A stretch of 64,000 nucleotides of DNA from Lacticaseibacillus parakribbianus. GTDB taxonomy: Bacteria > Bacillota > Bacilli > Lactobacillales > Lactobacillaceae. Where the stretch lies: the NCBI RefSeq assembly GCF_025490915.1, contig NZ_JANQBA010000007.1, forward strand, positions 1 to 64,000, read 5' to 3'. This document shows positions 57,037-64,000 of this stretch, piece by piece (the stretch's first letter is position 1; every line of letters starts with the position of its first letter). The position numbers and the translations under genes were made by a program. The notes beneath the pieces were generated by a model. It did no database searches. It saw only the letters and a program-made list of their open reading frames with translations, and had not been told where the DNA came from.

Positions 57037-58638
57037 ATGACTTTTGATCCCAACCAAATGACCGTGCAACGCGCCGATGGTGCCTGGCAGGAGCTGTCCC
57101 GCCAGGGCGATACCTGGGCGGCCGCCGGCATCCGCGTCACCACCAAGGCAACCACCAGCGACGCGGCCGCAACGGTCACGGGCGTTTTCGCCAGCCTGGC
57201 GGTCGCCATTACCGCCAGCGACCAACCGCTGCAGCGGCTGCGGCTGACCTGGCCGCGCGAGTCGCAGCCCGGCGCCTTGTTCATGGGCGACGCCTTCGAA
57301 CGGGCCTACGGTGAGCTGCGCTTCACCCCGCTCGACGAGGCCGCGGTGTATCCCTGGTACTTCGTCGAACACGGCCCGGCAGGCAACCACTGCCTGGGGG
57401 TGGCCACGCAGCCCAACACGTTGTGCAGCTGGACCGTGACGAATACGTCCACGATGCTGTGGCTGGATCTGCGCAGCGGCACGCGCCCGCTTCTGCTGGG
57501 CGACCGCCAGCTGCCGTGCTGTGAGGTGGTGAGCTTCACGAGTCCCGCCGCCGACCCCTTGCTGGCCCTCACGGCATTTTGCGCCCGGCTGAATCAGGCG
57601 CATCAACCGCGGCCACTGCCGCAGGTGATCGGCACCAACGACTGGTACTACGCATACGGGGACAACAACCGCGAAGACGTCGTCCACAACGCCGCGGCCG
57701 TAGCGGCGCTGTGTCAAGGCTTGCCGGTTCGGCCGTGGTGCGTGGTTGACGACGGCTGGCAGTGCGACCACAGTTCCGCCTACAACGGCGGCCCCTGGAC
57801 CGGTGGTAACGCCAAGTTCGGCGACATGGCCGCCGTCGCCGCGGCCATCAAGGCGGCCGGGGCCCGGCCCGGCCTGTGGTTTCGGCCGCTTTTGACCACG
57901 ACAGCGGCGCTTCGGCCCCACGCGCTGCGCCAAGACGGCGACGCCTTCACGCTGGACATCAGCGACCCGGCCGTGCTGGCCGCGGTGCAAGCCGACGTGC
58001 GACGCTTCGGCGACTGGGGGTTTGAGCTGATCAAGTTCGATTTTTCCACCGTCGATGTGTTCGCCCAGTGGGGGCCGACCATGGGGCTCGACTACGCACA
58101 AGGACCGCTGGCATTCCAGGATCAGACCCACACCACAGCCGAGATTGTGAAGAACTTCTACCGGGCGATTCGGGAGGCCGCGGGACCGGTTTTGCTCAAC
58201 GGCTGCAACGTGGTCGGCCACCTCGCCGCCGGCTTCATCGACCTGATGCGCATTGGCGACGACACCAGCGGCCGCAGCTTCCGCCGCACCGTCGCGATGG
58301 GCGTCAATTCGCTGGCCATGCGCCTGCCGCAGCACCGGACGTTTTACCTCGCCGACGCGGATTGCGTGGGCCTCACCCCGGACATTGACTGGGCCCAAAA
58401 TCGCCAGTGGCTGAACCTGCTGGCCCAAAGCGGCACCCCGCTGCTGGTTTCTTGCGACTTCAGCAAGCTCCCCGCCGAGCAAGCAGCGGCGGTTGCTCAG
58501 GCCTTCGCGCAAAACGTGGCGCAAACCGCCCGTTACGCACCGGTATCGGTGCTTGACGGCCGCTACCCACAGGTCTGGACCGATGGCAGCCGGCGCGATG
58601 TCTACGACTGGGAGACATCGCCGCTGGCGCCGATGTGA
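57037..58638 (+). CDS. Alpha-galactosidase-like clan GH-D enzyme (GH36/GH27 type)
   Basis: A 533-residue melibiase-superfamily enzyme. The N-terminal beta domain (1-190) is followed by a TIM barrel: WYYAYGDNNREDVV (203-216), WCVVDDGWQ (234-242), nucleophile Asp335 in LIKFDFSTVDV, CNVVGHLAAGFIDLMRIGDDTSG with the acid/base Asp408 or Asp409. It is shorter than classical GH36 tetrameric enzymes (about 730 residues), nearer to the short GH36/GH27 relatives. No signal peptide. GGAGGTG lies before ATG; followed after 72 bases by the GH172 gene. Alpha-galactose or a related sugar is the expected target. Confidence 0.87.
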   Translation: MTFDPNQMTVQRADGAWQELSRQGDTWAAAGIRVTTKATTSDAAATVTGVFASLAVAITASDQPLQRLRLTWPRESQPGALFMGDAFERAYGELRFTPLDEAAVYPWYFVEHGPAGNHCLGVATQPNTLCSWTVTNTSTMLWLDLRSGTRPLLLGDRQLPCCEVVSFTSPAADPLLALTAFCARLNQAHQPRPLPQVIGTNDWYYAYGDNNREDVVHNAAAVAALCQGLPVRPWCVVDDGWQCDHSSAYNGGPWTGGNAKFGDMAAVAAAIKAAGARPGLWFRPLLTTTAALRPHALRQDGDAFTLDISDPAVLAAVQADVRRFGDWGFELIKFDFSTVDVFAQWGPTMGLDYAQGPLAFQDQTHTTAEIVKNFYRAIREAAGPVLLNGCNVVGHLAAGFIDLMRIGDDTSGRSFRRTVAMGVNSLAMRLPQHRTFYLADADCVGLTPDIDWAQNRQWLNLLAQSGTPLLVSCDFSKLPAEQAAAVAQAFAQNVAQTARYAPVSVLDGRYPQVWTDGSRRDVYDWETSPLAPM

Positions 58639-58710
58639 CGCTTGCCGCTTGCCGCCGGTTGGTCCACGCCGAACAAAGTCGCTTTTCTCCAAACCCAAGG
58701 AGGTTTCCCC

Positions 58711-59775
58711 ATGTCCCTGCTATCCGAATTAACCCACGCCAAGGCGTCCCTGAGCCGCTCGATTTCTGCCGAAAACCCGACCGGTGAACCTAGCGGCGGG
58801 GGTCGCGCCACCACCGGCACCGGCGCCGCCGCAGCCCGGGAGCTCGGCGTCGGCTGGAAGGTCTCCCCTTCCGTCGAACTTGCGCCGCACAGCACCACCA
58901 CCCTGGCCGACATCACCGGTCAAGGCGCGATTAAGCACATCTGGATGACCTGCTTTCCCGCCCACTGGCGCAGCCTGGTGCTCGAGTTCACCTGGGACGA
59001 CGCCGCCCTGCCCGGGGTGCGGGTCCCGTACGGTGATTTTTTCTGCAACGGGTGGAACACGCGCTGCAACATTAACTCGCTGCCGGTGGCGGTCAACCCG
59101 GCCGGCGGCATGAACTGCTACTGGGAGATGCCGTTTCTGAGCCACGCAACGATCAAAATCGTCAACCTGGGCGATGAAGCACTGCCGCTGTACTACCAGA
59201 TCGACTACGCGCTGGAGGCAATCGCTTCGCCTTGCCTGTATTTTCAGGCCTACTGGCACCGCAGCCACCCGCTGGCGGCCAAGGCGGTTCACCCCGTCCT
59301 GCCGCAGATTGAGGGCACCGGGCATTTTGTCGGCACGTACCTCGCCTACCAAAGCAACAGCGCCGGTTGGTGGGGCGAGGGCGAGATGAAGTTTTACCTC
59401 GACGCCGACCGCGAGTTTCCGACCATCTGCGGCACCGGCACCGAGGACTACTTCGGCGGCGCGTGGAACTTTGAGCAACCGCAGGGCCAATACGGCCGCT
59501 ACTCGACCGCCTTTCTCGGGCTGCCGCAGGTGATTCAACCGGATGGTCTGTACCAAAGCCAGCAGCGCTTCGGCCTGTACCGCTGGCACGTGCTGGATCC
59601 GATTCGCTTCACCACCGGGCTGCGCGTCACGCTGCAGTCGCTGGGCTGGCGCAGCGGCGGCCGCTACCTCCCCCAGCAAGACGACATCGCCTCCACCGCG
59701 TTCTTTTACCTGGACCGGCCGGACTGCGCGTCCCTTGAACCGCGGCTTGACGCCGACTGGCTGGAGGTCAACTGA
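58711..59775 (+). CDS. GH172-family protein (DUF2961)
   Basis: A 354-residue DUF2961/GH172 protein: GAIKHIWMTCFPAHWRSLVLEFTWDD (72-97), VPYGDFFCNGW, YWEMPF, and the conserved catalytic-region motif GTEDYFGGAWNF (243-254). GH172 members act on alpha-fructofuranosides and alpha-D-arabinofuranosides. A short Gly/Ala/Thr run (residues 29-42) interrupts the N-terminal segment. I start at ATG 58711 because AAGGAGG lies upstream; the longer frame reads through non-family sequence. Co-transcribed with the GH36/27-type gene and closed by a terminator. Which furanoside it cleaves cannot be told. Confidence 0.9.
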   Translation: MSLLSELTHAKASLSRSISAENPTGEPSGGGRATTGTGAAAARELGVGWKVSPSVELAPHSTTTLADITGQGAIKHIWMTCFPAHWRSLVLEFTWDDAALPGVRVPYGDFFCNGWNTRCNINSLPVAVNPAGGMNCYWEMPFLSHATIKIVNLGDEALPLYYQIDYALEAIASPCLYFQAYWHRSHPLAAKAVHPVLPQIEGTGHFVGTYLAYQSNSAGWWGEGEMKFYLDADREFPTICGTGTEDYFGGAWNFEQPQGQYGRYSTAFLGLPQVIQPDGLYQSQQRFGLYRWHVLDPIRFTTGLRVTLQSLGWRSGGRYLPQQDDIASTAFFYLDRPDCASLEPRLDADWLEVN

Positions 59776-59788
59776 GGTCGGCACCACG

Positions 59789-59853
59789 AAAAACGGGTTC
59801 CCCCGCGTTGCACCGGCCGTTGGCGGCGCGAACGTGGGGAAACCCGTTTTGTG
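59789..59853 (+). terminator. Terminator of the GH36/27-GH172 operon
   Basis: AAAACGGGTT-C-CCCC-G-CGTT / AACG-T-GGGG-A-AACCCGTTTTG: long stem with inner GC-rich loop, starting 14 bases after the GH172 stop. Confidence 0.85.
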
Positions 59854-60356
59854 TGGCATTCAAAAACGTCCGGCACAGGCTGCGCCGGACGCGCCGAAGC
59901 CACCGCGGGTGAAAACGCGCGGCGGCCTCGGTGTTCTTGCTGGTTAGTGCGGTGACGCGGCGGTCGCGACCGGCTCGGGCGCAAGTCGCGATGCCGCTTG
60001 AAACAAGCGGTACAAGCCACCGGTCAATGCCCCGCCGCAGCTACCTCGCAGTGCGAGTAGGCGGGACAAAACGCGGCCGGTGGGTGGTGGTCCACACCCT
60101 GGTGGTCGGTCCCAATCGGAGGGGACCGTTGCACGAAAACGTCGGCGTTGTTGCCTGGTTCGGCATGGCATGAGTGGGGTACTGGGAATGCTTATGTCCC
60201 GGACCGTTCCCCATAGACGGTGGCCGTGCTGCGGCTGTGATCAAAGCCGCCGCCCCGTCCTAAGATAATCATCTAGAGCTAGTGTAAACCCTGTCATTTT
60301 GGCCGTCAATTTATAAGCTCGCCCAGGCGGCTAACTGTGGCAACCGCGGTGCCACC
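59854..60356. other. Gene-poor interval of about 500 bases
   Basis: Several short frames exist on both strands, but none has a ribosome site with plausible coding structure. Local palindromes such as GACCACCACCC/GGGTGTGGACC-type words near 60085-60120 are seen. Nothing is assigned. Confidence 0.5.
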
Positions 60357-60388
60357 AAAAAGGACCGCCCACTGCTGAGCGGTCCTTG
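60357..60388 (-). terminator. Terminator reading leftward
   Basis: AAGGACCGC / GCGGTCCTT stem with TTTTT on the minus strand. It would end transcripts from the small gene at 60628-60810 and from the GH30-GH31 genes. Confidence 0.8.
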
Positions 60389-60420
60389 CGTTGCGGCCGG
60401 TGGCAACCCGGGTCAATGTT

Positions 60421-60600
60421 GGTTGACATAACTTTGACCGAGCCGTTGGATCGCTCGGTTGCCAGAAGGTGGCATCACTTTGCGCAGTGGCGGGTTGCCA
60501 GCCGCCAAACTAGGTTGACATAACTTTGCCTGCCCTGATTCAGCACACGCCTCGGGCCAGTTTCACAGTGCTTGGCTTGCTCGCGGTTGACATAACTTTG
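60421..60600 (+). repeat. Three exact 16-bp direct repeats plus one degenerate copy
   Basis: GGTTGACATAACTTTG occurs exactly at 60421-60436, 60513-60528 and 60585-60600; a degenerate copy GGTGGCATCACTTTG is at 60469-60483. A hairpin ACCGAGC / GCTCGGT follows the first copy. The spacings (48, 44 and 72 bases between successive starts) are irregular, so this is not a CRISPR array. No gene is seen here. Confidence 0.9.
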
Positions 60601-60627
60601 ACCGGCCCCGCGGTGGCCGCGCAGCGC

Positions 60628-60810
60628 CTACTCCCCGTCGTGCTGCTCGCACCAGACTGCCATCCCTCGCTTCAGGTCGGCGACCAGCGCCGCCTTGTCC
60701 GCGGCCGGGTCGAAGCCGCCCATGTGCTCCTGGGCGATGGCCTGAAGCTGCGCCACGGTGCAGGTCTGCCAGAACTGAACGTAGTCGTCGATTGTCTGAA
60801 ACGCCGCCAT
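60628..60810 (-). CDS. Small hypothetical protein, 60 aa
   Basis: Starts MAAFQTIDDYVQFWQTCTVA, is amphipathic and helical in character, and ends in GMAVWCEQHDGE; two cysteines. GAGGT lies before ATG 60810; a longer frame upstream lacks a ribosome site. It lies 78 bases after the GH31 gene, in the same direction, and before a terminator. I do not recognise it. Confidence 0.6.
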   Translation of the reverse strand: MAAFQTIDDYVQFWQTCTVAQLQAIAQEHMGGFDPAADKAALVADLKRGMAVWCEQHDGE

Positions 60811-60888
60811 GTTTTTACCTCGCTTTGCGTTAGTCGATACGCACAGTATAACGAATCGCGCAACAAGAACCAACACTTTTGCCGCCCG

Positions 60889-63063
60889 TCACAGCTCACC
60901 CTGCAGCACGGTCGGGCGGCCGTCGCGCAGAAACACCGGCAGCGTCTCGAGCGGCGCTTGGGCGGTGATGGTCTGACCGCCTGCATACTGCTGGCCGTCT
61001 CGCGCATCCGTCCAGCTCGCGCCGGCCGGCAGGTAAACCGCGCGGCTCGTTGCGCCCGGCGTGGTCACCGAGGCGACCAGGATGTCCGGGCCGTACAGGT
61101 ACTCATCGGCGACGGTCCAGGTCGCCACGTCGGCCGGAAACGCTAGGAACAACGGCCGGATGACCGGCAGTCCCTGCGTATGTGCCGCATGCATGACCTG
61201 GCGCGAGTACGGCCGCAGCTTCTCGCGGATCAGGATGAATTTTTTCATAATTGCGTAATTGGCCTCGCCGAAGCTCCAGATTTCGTTGGCGGCACCTTCG
61301 CCCTCGGTTTCCTCGCCGCTGACCTTGTAGACCTTGGTGAACGGCTGCCGGGCCCCGTGAATGCGCATGACAGGGCAAAAGGCGCCGTACTGGAACCAGC
61401 GAATCAGAAGCTCCTGGAACGCCGGCGACGCGGCCTGGCCGCCGTGGAACCCGCCGATGTCCGTCGTCCACCAAGGAATGCCGGCGATGCCCATCTGAAG
61501 CCCCGCCACCATCTGATTGCGCAGATCCTGCCAGGTGGAATGAACGTCACCGGACCAGACCAACGCCCCGTAGCGCTGGCTACCGGCCCAGGCGCAGCGA
61601 ACCAGGTTGACGGCCGGGGTCAGCGTGTCGATTGCGGTCGCCGGGGTCGCAACAGCCGGGGCTGAGGTCGCCTGAGTTGCGGCACCCGGTGTTGCGGTCG
61701 CCTGGGGTGCGGCCGGTTGGGTCGAGACCGGTTGGGTTTCAGCCGCCGCAGCGCTTGCGGCCGCCGGTGCGGCCGCCACCCGCTCCGCCGCCGCACCGCC
61801 TTGACTCGCCAGCGCGGTTTGGCCCTCCGCGAAGCCCCGTACGTACTCGCGCGGGTAGAGGTTGCCGACCTGCAGCACGGCGCCTTCGTGGTAGCGGTAC
61901 AGCGCCGCGTCGTAGGTGCCGAACTCGGGCTCCGCCTCGTCCAGCCAGAACAAGTCGACGCCTTGGTCCAGGTAATTGTGCTTCACCTTGTCCCAGACGT
62001 AGCGGCGAGCCCGGGGGTTGGTCGGGTCATAGAACACGTTGTTGCCGTGGAAAATCATCTGAACATCCAGGCCACGGGTGGTCTGAACCAGCAGGCCGTT
62101 TTGGCGCATCTCCGCGTAATTTTCACTTCGCACGTCAATCTGCGGCCACACCGACACCATCAGCTTGATGCCGTATTCGTGCAGCTCGGCCGCCATCGCC
62201 GCGGGGTCCGGGAACGCGTCCGGATCGAAGCGATAGTCACCGCAGCGCGGCCAGTGGTAGTAATCGATCACCAACACGTCGATGGGGATCTGGCGCCGGT
62301 GGTACTCACGCGCCACGGCCAGGACCTCCGCCTGCGTCGCGTAGCGCAGCTTGCACTGCCAAAAGCCCAGCCCGTACTCGGGCATCTCCGGGGCCCGGCC
62401 GACCACGGCGGTGAACTGAGTCACAATCTGCGCCGGCGTGGCGCCGGCCGTCACCCAGTAGTCCAGCTGGGCGGTGCTGTCGGCTCGCCACTCGGTGGTG
62501 TTGCGCCCGAAGGAGACGGAGCCGACCGCCGGATTGTCCCAAAAGAAGCCGTAGCCTTGATCCGACAGGTAAAACGGAATCGTCACCTGCGAGTTGCGCT
62601 GCGCCAGCTCCAGGTTGCAGCCCTTGAGGTCAAAGAAGTCCTGCTGGTACTGCCCCATGCCGTACAGCCGCTCGTTTCGCGCCGACTGGAAGGTCGCCTT
62701 CAGCCGCCAGTCGCCGCCGCCCAGTGGCTGAAAGTCCCGGGCCCGGTGCATCAGGGCCCCGCCGTCGTCGGCCTCCTTGAGCAACAGCTGGCCTTGGTCA
62801 TCGTAAAAGGCCAGCTGACCGCCACCGTTGTGCGTCAGGTCGACCACGGCGGTCAGCGACCCGTTTTGAATGCTGGCCCGGGTCGCCTCAATGGTCACGG
62901 TTGCGGCCCGGGTCGGCCCAAGCAACGCCGGGCTGGTCAGGTCCAGCTCGCCATTGGGTCGGCTCACCACCCGCAGGCTGTTGGCCCCCCAGGCGGTGAG
63001 GCGAACGGTTTCGGTCTGCACCCGCCACTCGAGAAAATCCGTCCCTGCTGCGAAAACTGTCAT
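60889..63063 (-). CDS. GH31 alpha-glycosidase (alpha-xylosidase-like) with mid-barrel insertion
   Basis: A 724-residue GH31 enzyme of the alpha-xylosidase-like subgroup: LYGMGQYQQDFFDLKG (133-148), VLVIDYYHWPRCGDYRFDPDAFPDP (263-287), nucleophile Asp375 in LFWLDEAEPEFG, and GIPWWTTDIGGFHGG in the acid/base region. Between REYVRGFAEGQ (about 415) and NLVRCAWAGSQRYG (486-499) lies an insertion of about 70 residues of Ala/Pro/Thr/Gln, inside the catalytic barrel. The start at 63063 has GGAGGGG upstream; the longer frame would read through the ribosome site. No signal peptide. It follows the GH30 gene by 50 bases. Confidence 0.92.
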   Translation of the reverse strand: MTVFAAGTDFLEWRVQTETVRLTAWGANSLRVVSRPNGELDLTSPALLGPTRAATVTIEATRASIQNGSLTAVVDLTHNGGGQLAFYDDQGQLLLKEADDGGALMHRARDFQPLGGGDWRLKATFQSARNERLYGMGQYQQDFFDLKGCNLELAQRNSQVTIPFYLSDQGYGFFWDNPAVGSVSFGRNTTEWRADSTAQLDYWVTAGATPAQIVTQFTAVVGRAPEMPEYGLGFWQCKLRYATQAEVLAVAREYHRRQIPIDVLVIDYYHWPRCGDYRFDPDAFPDPAAMAAELHEYGIKLMVSVWPQIDVRSENYAEMRQNGLLVQTTRGLDVQMIFHGNNVFYDPTNPRARRYVWDKVKHNYLDQGVDLFWLDEAEPEFGTYDAALYRYHEGAVLQVGNLYPREYVRGFAEGQTALASQGGAAAERVAAAPAAASAAAAETQPVSTQPAAPQATATPGAATQATSAPAVATPATAIDTLTPAVNLVRCAWAGSQRYGALVWSGDVHSTWQDLRNQMVAGLQMGIAGIPWWTTDIGGFHGGQAASPAFQELLIRWFQYGAFCPVMRIHGARQPFTKVYKVSGEETEGEGAANEIWSFGEANYAIMKKFILIREKLRPYSRQVMHAAHTQGLPVIRPLFLAFPADVATWTVADEYLYGPDILVASVTTPGATSRAVYLPAGASWTDARDGQQYAGGQTITAQAPLETLPVFLRDGRPTVLQGEL

Positions 63064-63113
63064 AGTCCCCTCCATCATCTCTGGCCGCGCGTTCGGCACG
63101 GTCGATCGCGTTT

Positions 63114-64000
63114 TCAGCCTGCGCTGACCACCGTTGTGAAGCTGTGCGGCGCCAAGGTCACCGCCACCGCCGCACCGGTCTGGATCACACGCTGGGCCTG
63201 GACGGCGGCCGCGGCGGTCCTGTTTCCGGTGCCGGTCGCGGTCTCAGCCGCGGTGCCGGTCCCGCTTCCGACCGCACCGCCCAGGCTCACCGTCACCCGC
63301 CGCTCAACTTCAAGCGGATTACTGATCACCACCACCCGGCTGCCATCCGGGTTTTCAAAGCCCAGGGCGTTGCCGGCCAGCGGTCCGGTCAGCGACAGCG
63401 CATGGGCCCCGGCCTGCACCGCATGGGCGACGTGCTTCATGACGTAGAACTCGGGGTTGTAAGAGACGGTGCCGGTGGTCGGATCCACCGAGATCATCGC
63501 ATTTTGCCGCCAGCCCCAGGTGCTTTCGCCGCCGATTTCAAGCACCGCGTTCCAGTAGGTGTAGCCGGCCACCCCGTTGGTGATGTAGTGGCGCATCAGA
63601 TCGAACACATACTCGGCGTAGGCCCAGGTGTTTTGGCCGTCGCCGCACTCGTTTTCCGTCTGCAGGTAATCGAGTTCGGGGTAGGCCGCCACCGTCTGCT
63701 GCAGCGCCGCCTTACCGGCCCATTGGTAGCCGACGCCGCGGATGTAGCCTCGGGCCTGAGAATCGGCCAGCACCGCGCCGGCAAAAGCGGCGTAATCCGC
63801 CGAGTTGATCGTGCCCAGCCACAGCTGCGTGTCCAACCCCGCCGCGGTCATCGCGGGGCCGAGGTAGTCGCCGATGAAAGTGGCGAGTTGTGGTCCGGAC
63901 CAGACGCAGGACGGGAATTTCTGATCCGCCACCACCTCGTTTTGCACGTGCAGCTGGGCGATCGGGGCCCCGGCTTGCGCGTAGGCCTGCAGGAAGCGAA
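63114..64000 (-). CDS. GH30-family glycosidase, N-terminus beyond window
   Basis: The frame is open to the window edge; the visible C-terminal 295 residues include FLQAYAQAGAPIAQLHVQNEVVADQKFPSCVWSG, where the NE pair holds the acid/base Glu, and YLQTENECGDGQNTW with the nucleophile Glu, as in GH30 beta-glucosylceramidase/beta-glucosidase-type enzymes; YWNAVLEIGGESTWGWRQN then leads into the C-terminal beta domain (GNALGFENPDGSRVVVISNPLEVERRVTV). That domain carries a short Gly/Ala/Thr run (63200-63290). The GTG at 63947 is an internal Val codon, not the start. It is the upstream partner of the GH31 gene. Confidence 0.92.
   Translation of the reverse strand, partial: RFLQAYAQAGAPIAQLHVQNEVVADQKFPSCVWSGPQLATFIGDYLGPAMTAAGLDTQLWLGTINSADYAAFAGAVLADSQARGYIRGVGYQWAGKAALQQTVAAYPELDYLQTENECGDGQNTWAYAEYVFDLMRHYITNGVAGYTYWNAVLEIGGESTWGWRQNAMISVDPTTGTVSYNPEFYVMKHVAHAVQAGAHALSLTGPLAGNALGFENPDGSRVVVISNPLEVERRVTVSLGGAVGSGTGTAAETATGTGNRTAAAAVQAQRVIQTGAAVAVTLAPHSFTTVVSAG

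Noticed and set aside
59931-60268. Overlapping short frames on both strands
   Set aside because: None has a good ribosome site, and several mutually overlapping frames of similar length are expected in GC-rich non-coding DNA.
60421-60600. CRISPR array
   Set aside because: Repeats are only 16 bases, spacing is irregular (48, 44, 72) and no cas gene is nearby.
63114-63947. GTG at 63947 as the start of the last gene
   Set aside because: Family sequence (LQAYAQAGAPIAQLHVQNE) continues upstream to the window edge, so the gene is truncated by the window and 63947 is internal.

Overview
The window reads as the chromosome of a high-GC member of the Lactobacillaceae, most likely a Lacticaseibacillus-like species; this is inferred from gene content, not a computed match. 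Supporting genes are a phosphoketolase, a WxL/DUF916 surface-protein pair, an Rgg-type regulator, a YhgE/Pip membrane protein, a lone MenA prenyltransferase, a cellobiose-type PTS EIIC, and cre sites built into promoters. A parS-like site at 56885-56900 (15 of 16 bases) suggests the origin-proximal half of the chromosome.

Left part (1-28 kb), mostly housekeeping and accessory genes. Xfp (minus strand) is followed by a small membrane protein and a TetR-YhgE operon with two matching operator palindromes. Next is an array of about 122-bp units, each carrying a central hairpin whose sequence changes while its pairing is kept (7057-7572). A visibly less GC-rich module follows (7.6-10.1 kb): an Rgg regulator divergent from a 48-residue hydrophobic peptide gene, a secreted protein and a small membrane protein. 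RarA comes next, then a second hairpin array of the same family in inverted orientation (about 11690-12000), a hypothetical gene with a GNAT acetyltransferase, and a four-gene operon joining MenA to a complete SsuABC-like importer. After that come WxL and DUF916 proteins, a ParE/YefM-like toxin-antitoxin pair, a zinc-ribbon membrane protein, and a sugar locus (PTS EIIC divergent from sulfatase, GntR regulator, GH13 trehalose-6-phosphate-hydrolase-like enzyme and ChbG-like deacetylase), closed by an esterase.

Right part (28.3-64 kb), one large glycan-catabolism island. On the minus strand lie GH38 plus a HAD phosphatase; an operon of GH31, SGNH esterase, a sugar isomerase/epimerase-like protein and two Gfo/Idh/MocA oxidoreductases; and a long run of two ABC permeases, a sugar-binding lipoprotein, two tandem GH76, a second GH38, GH78 and a glutaminase-A-like protein. 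Two paralogous GntR-LacI-type regulators (38886 and 53433) stand divergent from the GH31 operon and the ABC operon. The second is followed by another SGNH esterase. GH29, a GH36/GH27-type enzyme, GH172, a second GH31 and a GH30 cut by the window end complete the set. No hydrolase start seen in the island carries a signal peptide (the GH30 start is outside the window) and the transporter operon has no ATPase gene. The logic therefore appears to be import of mannose-rich, branched oligosaccharides followed by cytoplasmic trimming, under carbon catabolite control (perfect -35/-10 with an embedded cre at 53243-53279).

Across the window many otherwise conserved proteins carry Ala/Thr/Pro/Gly-rich low-complexity stretches. 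Several intergenic regions hold hairpins or short direct repeats rather than genes. No rRNA, tRNA, CRISPR array or insertion sequence was seen.
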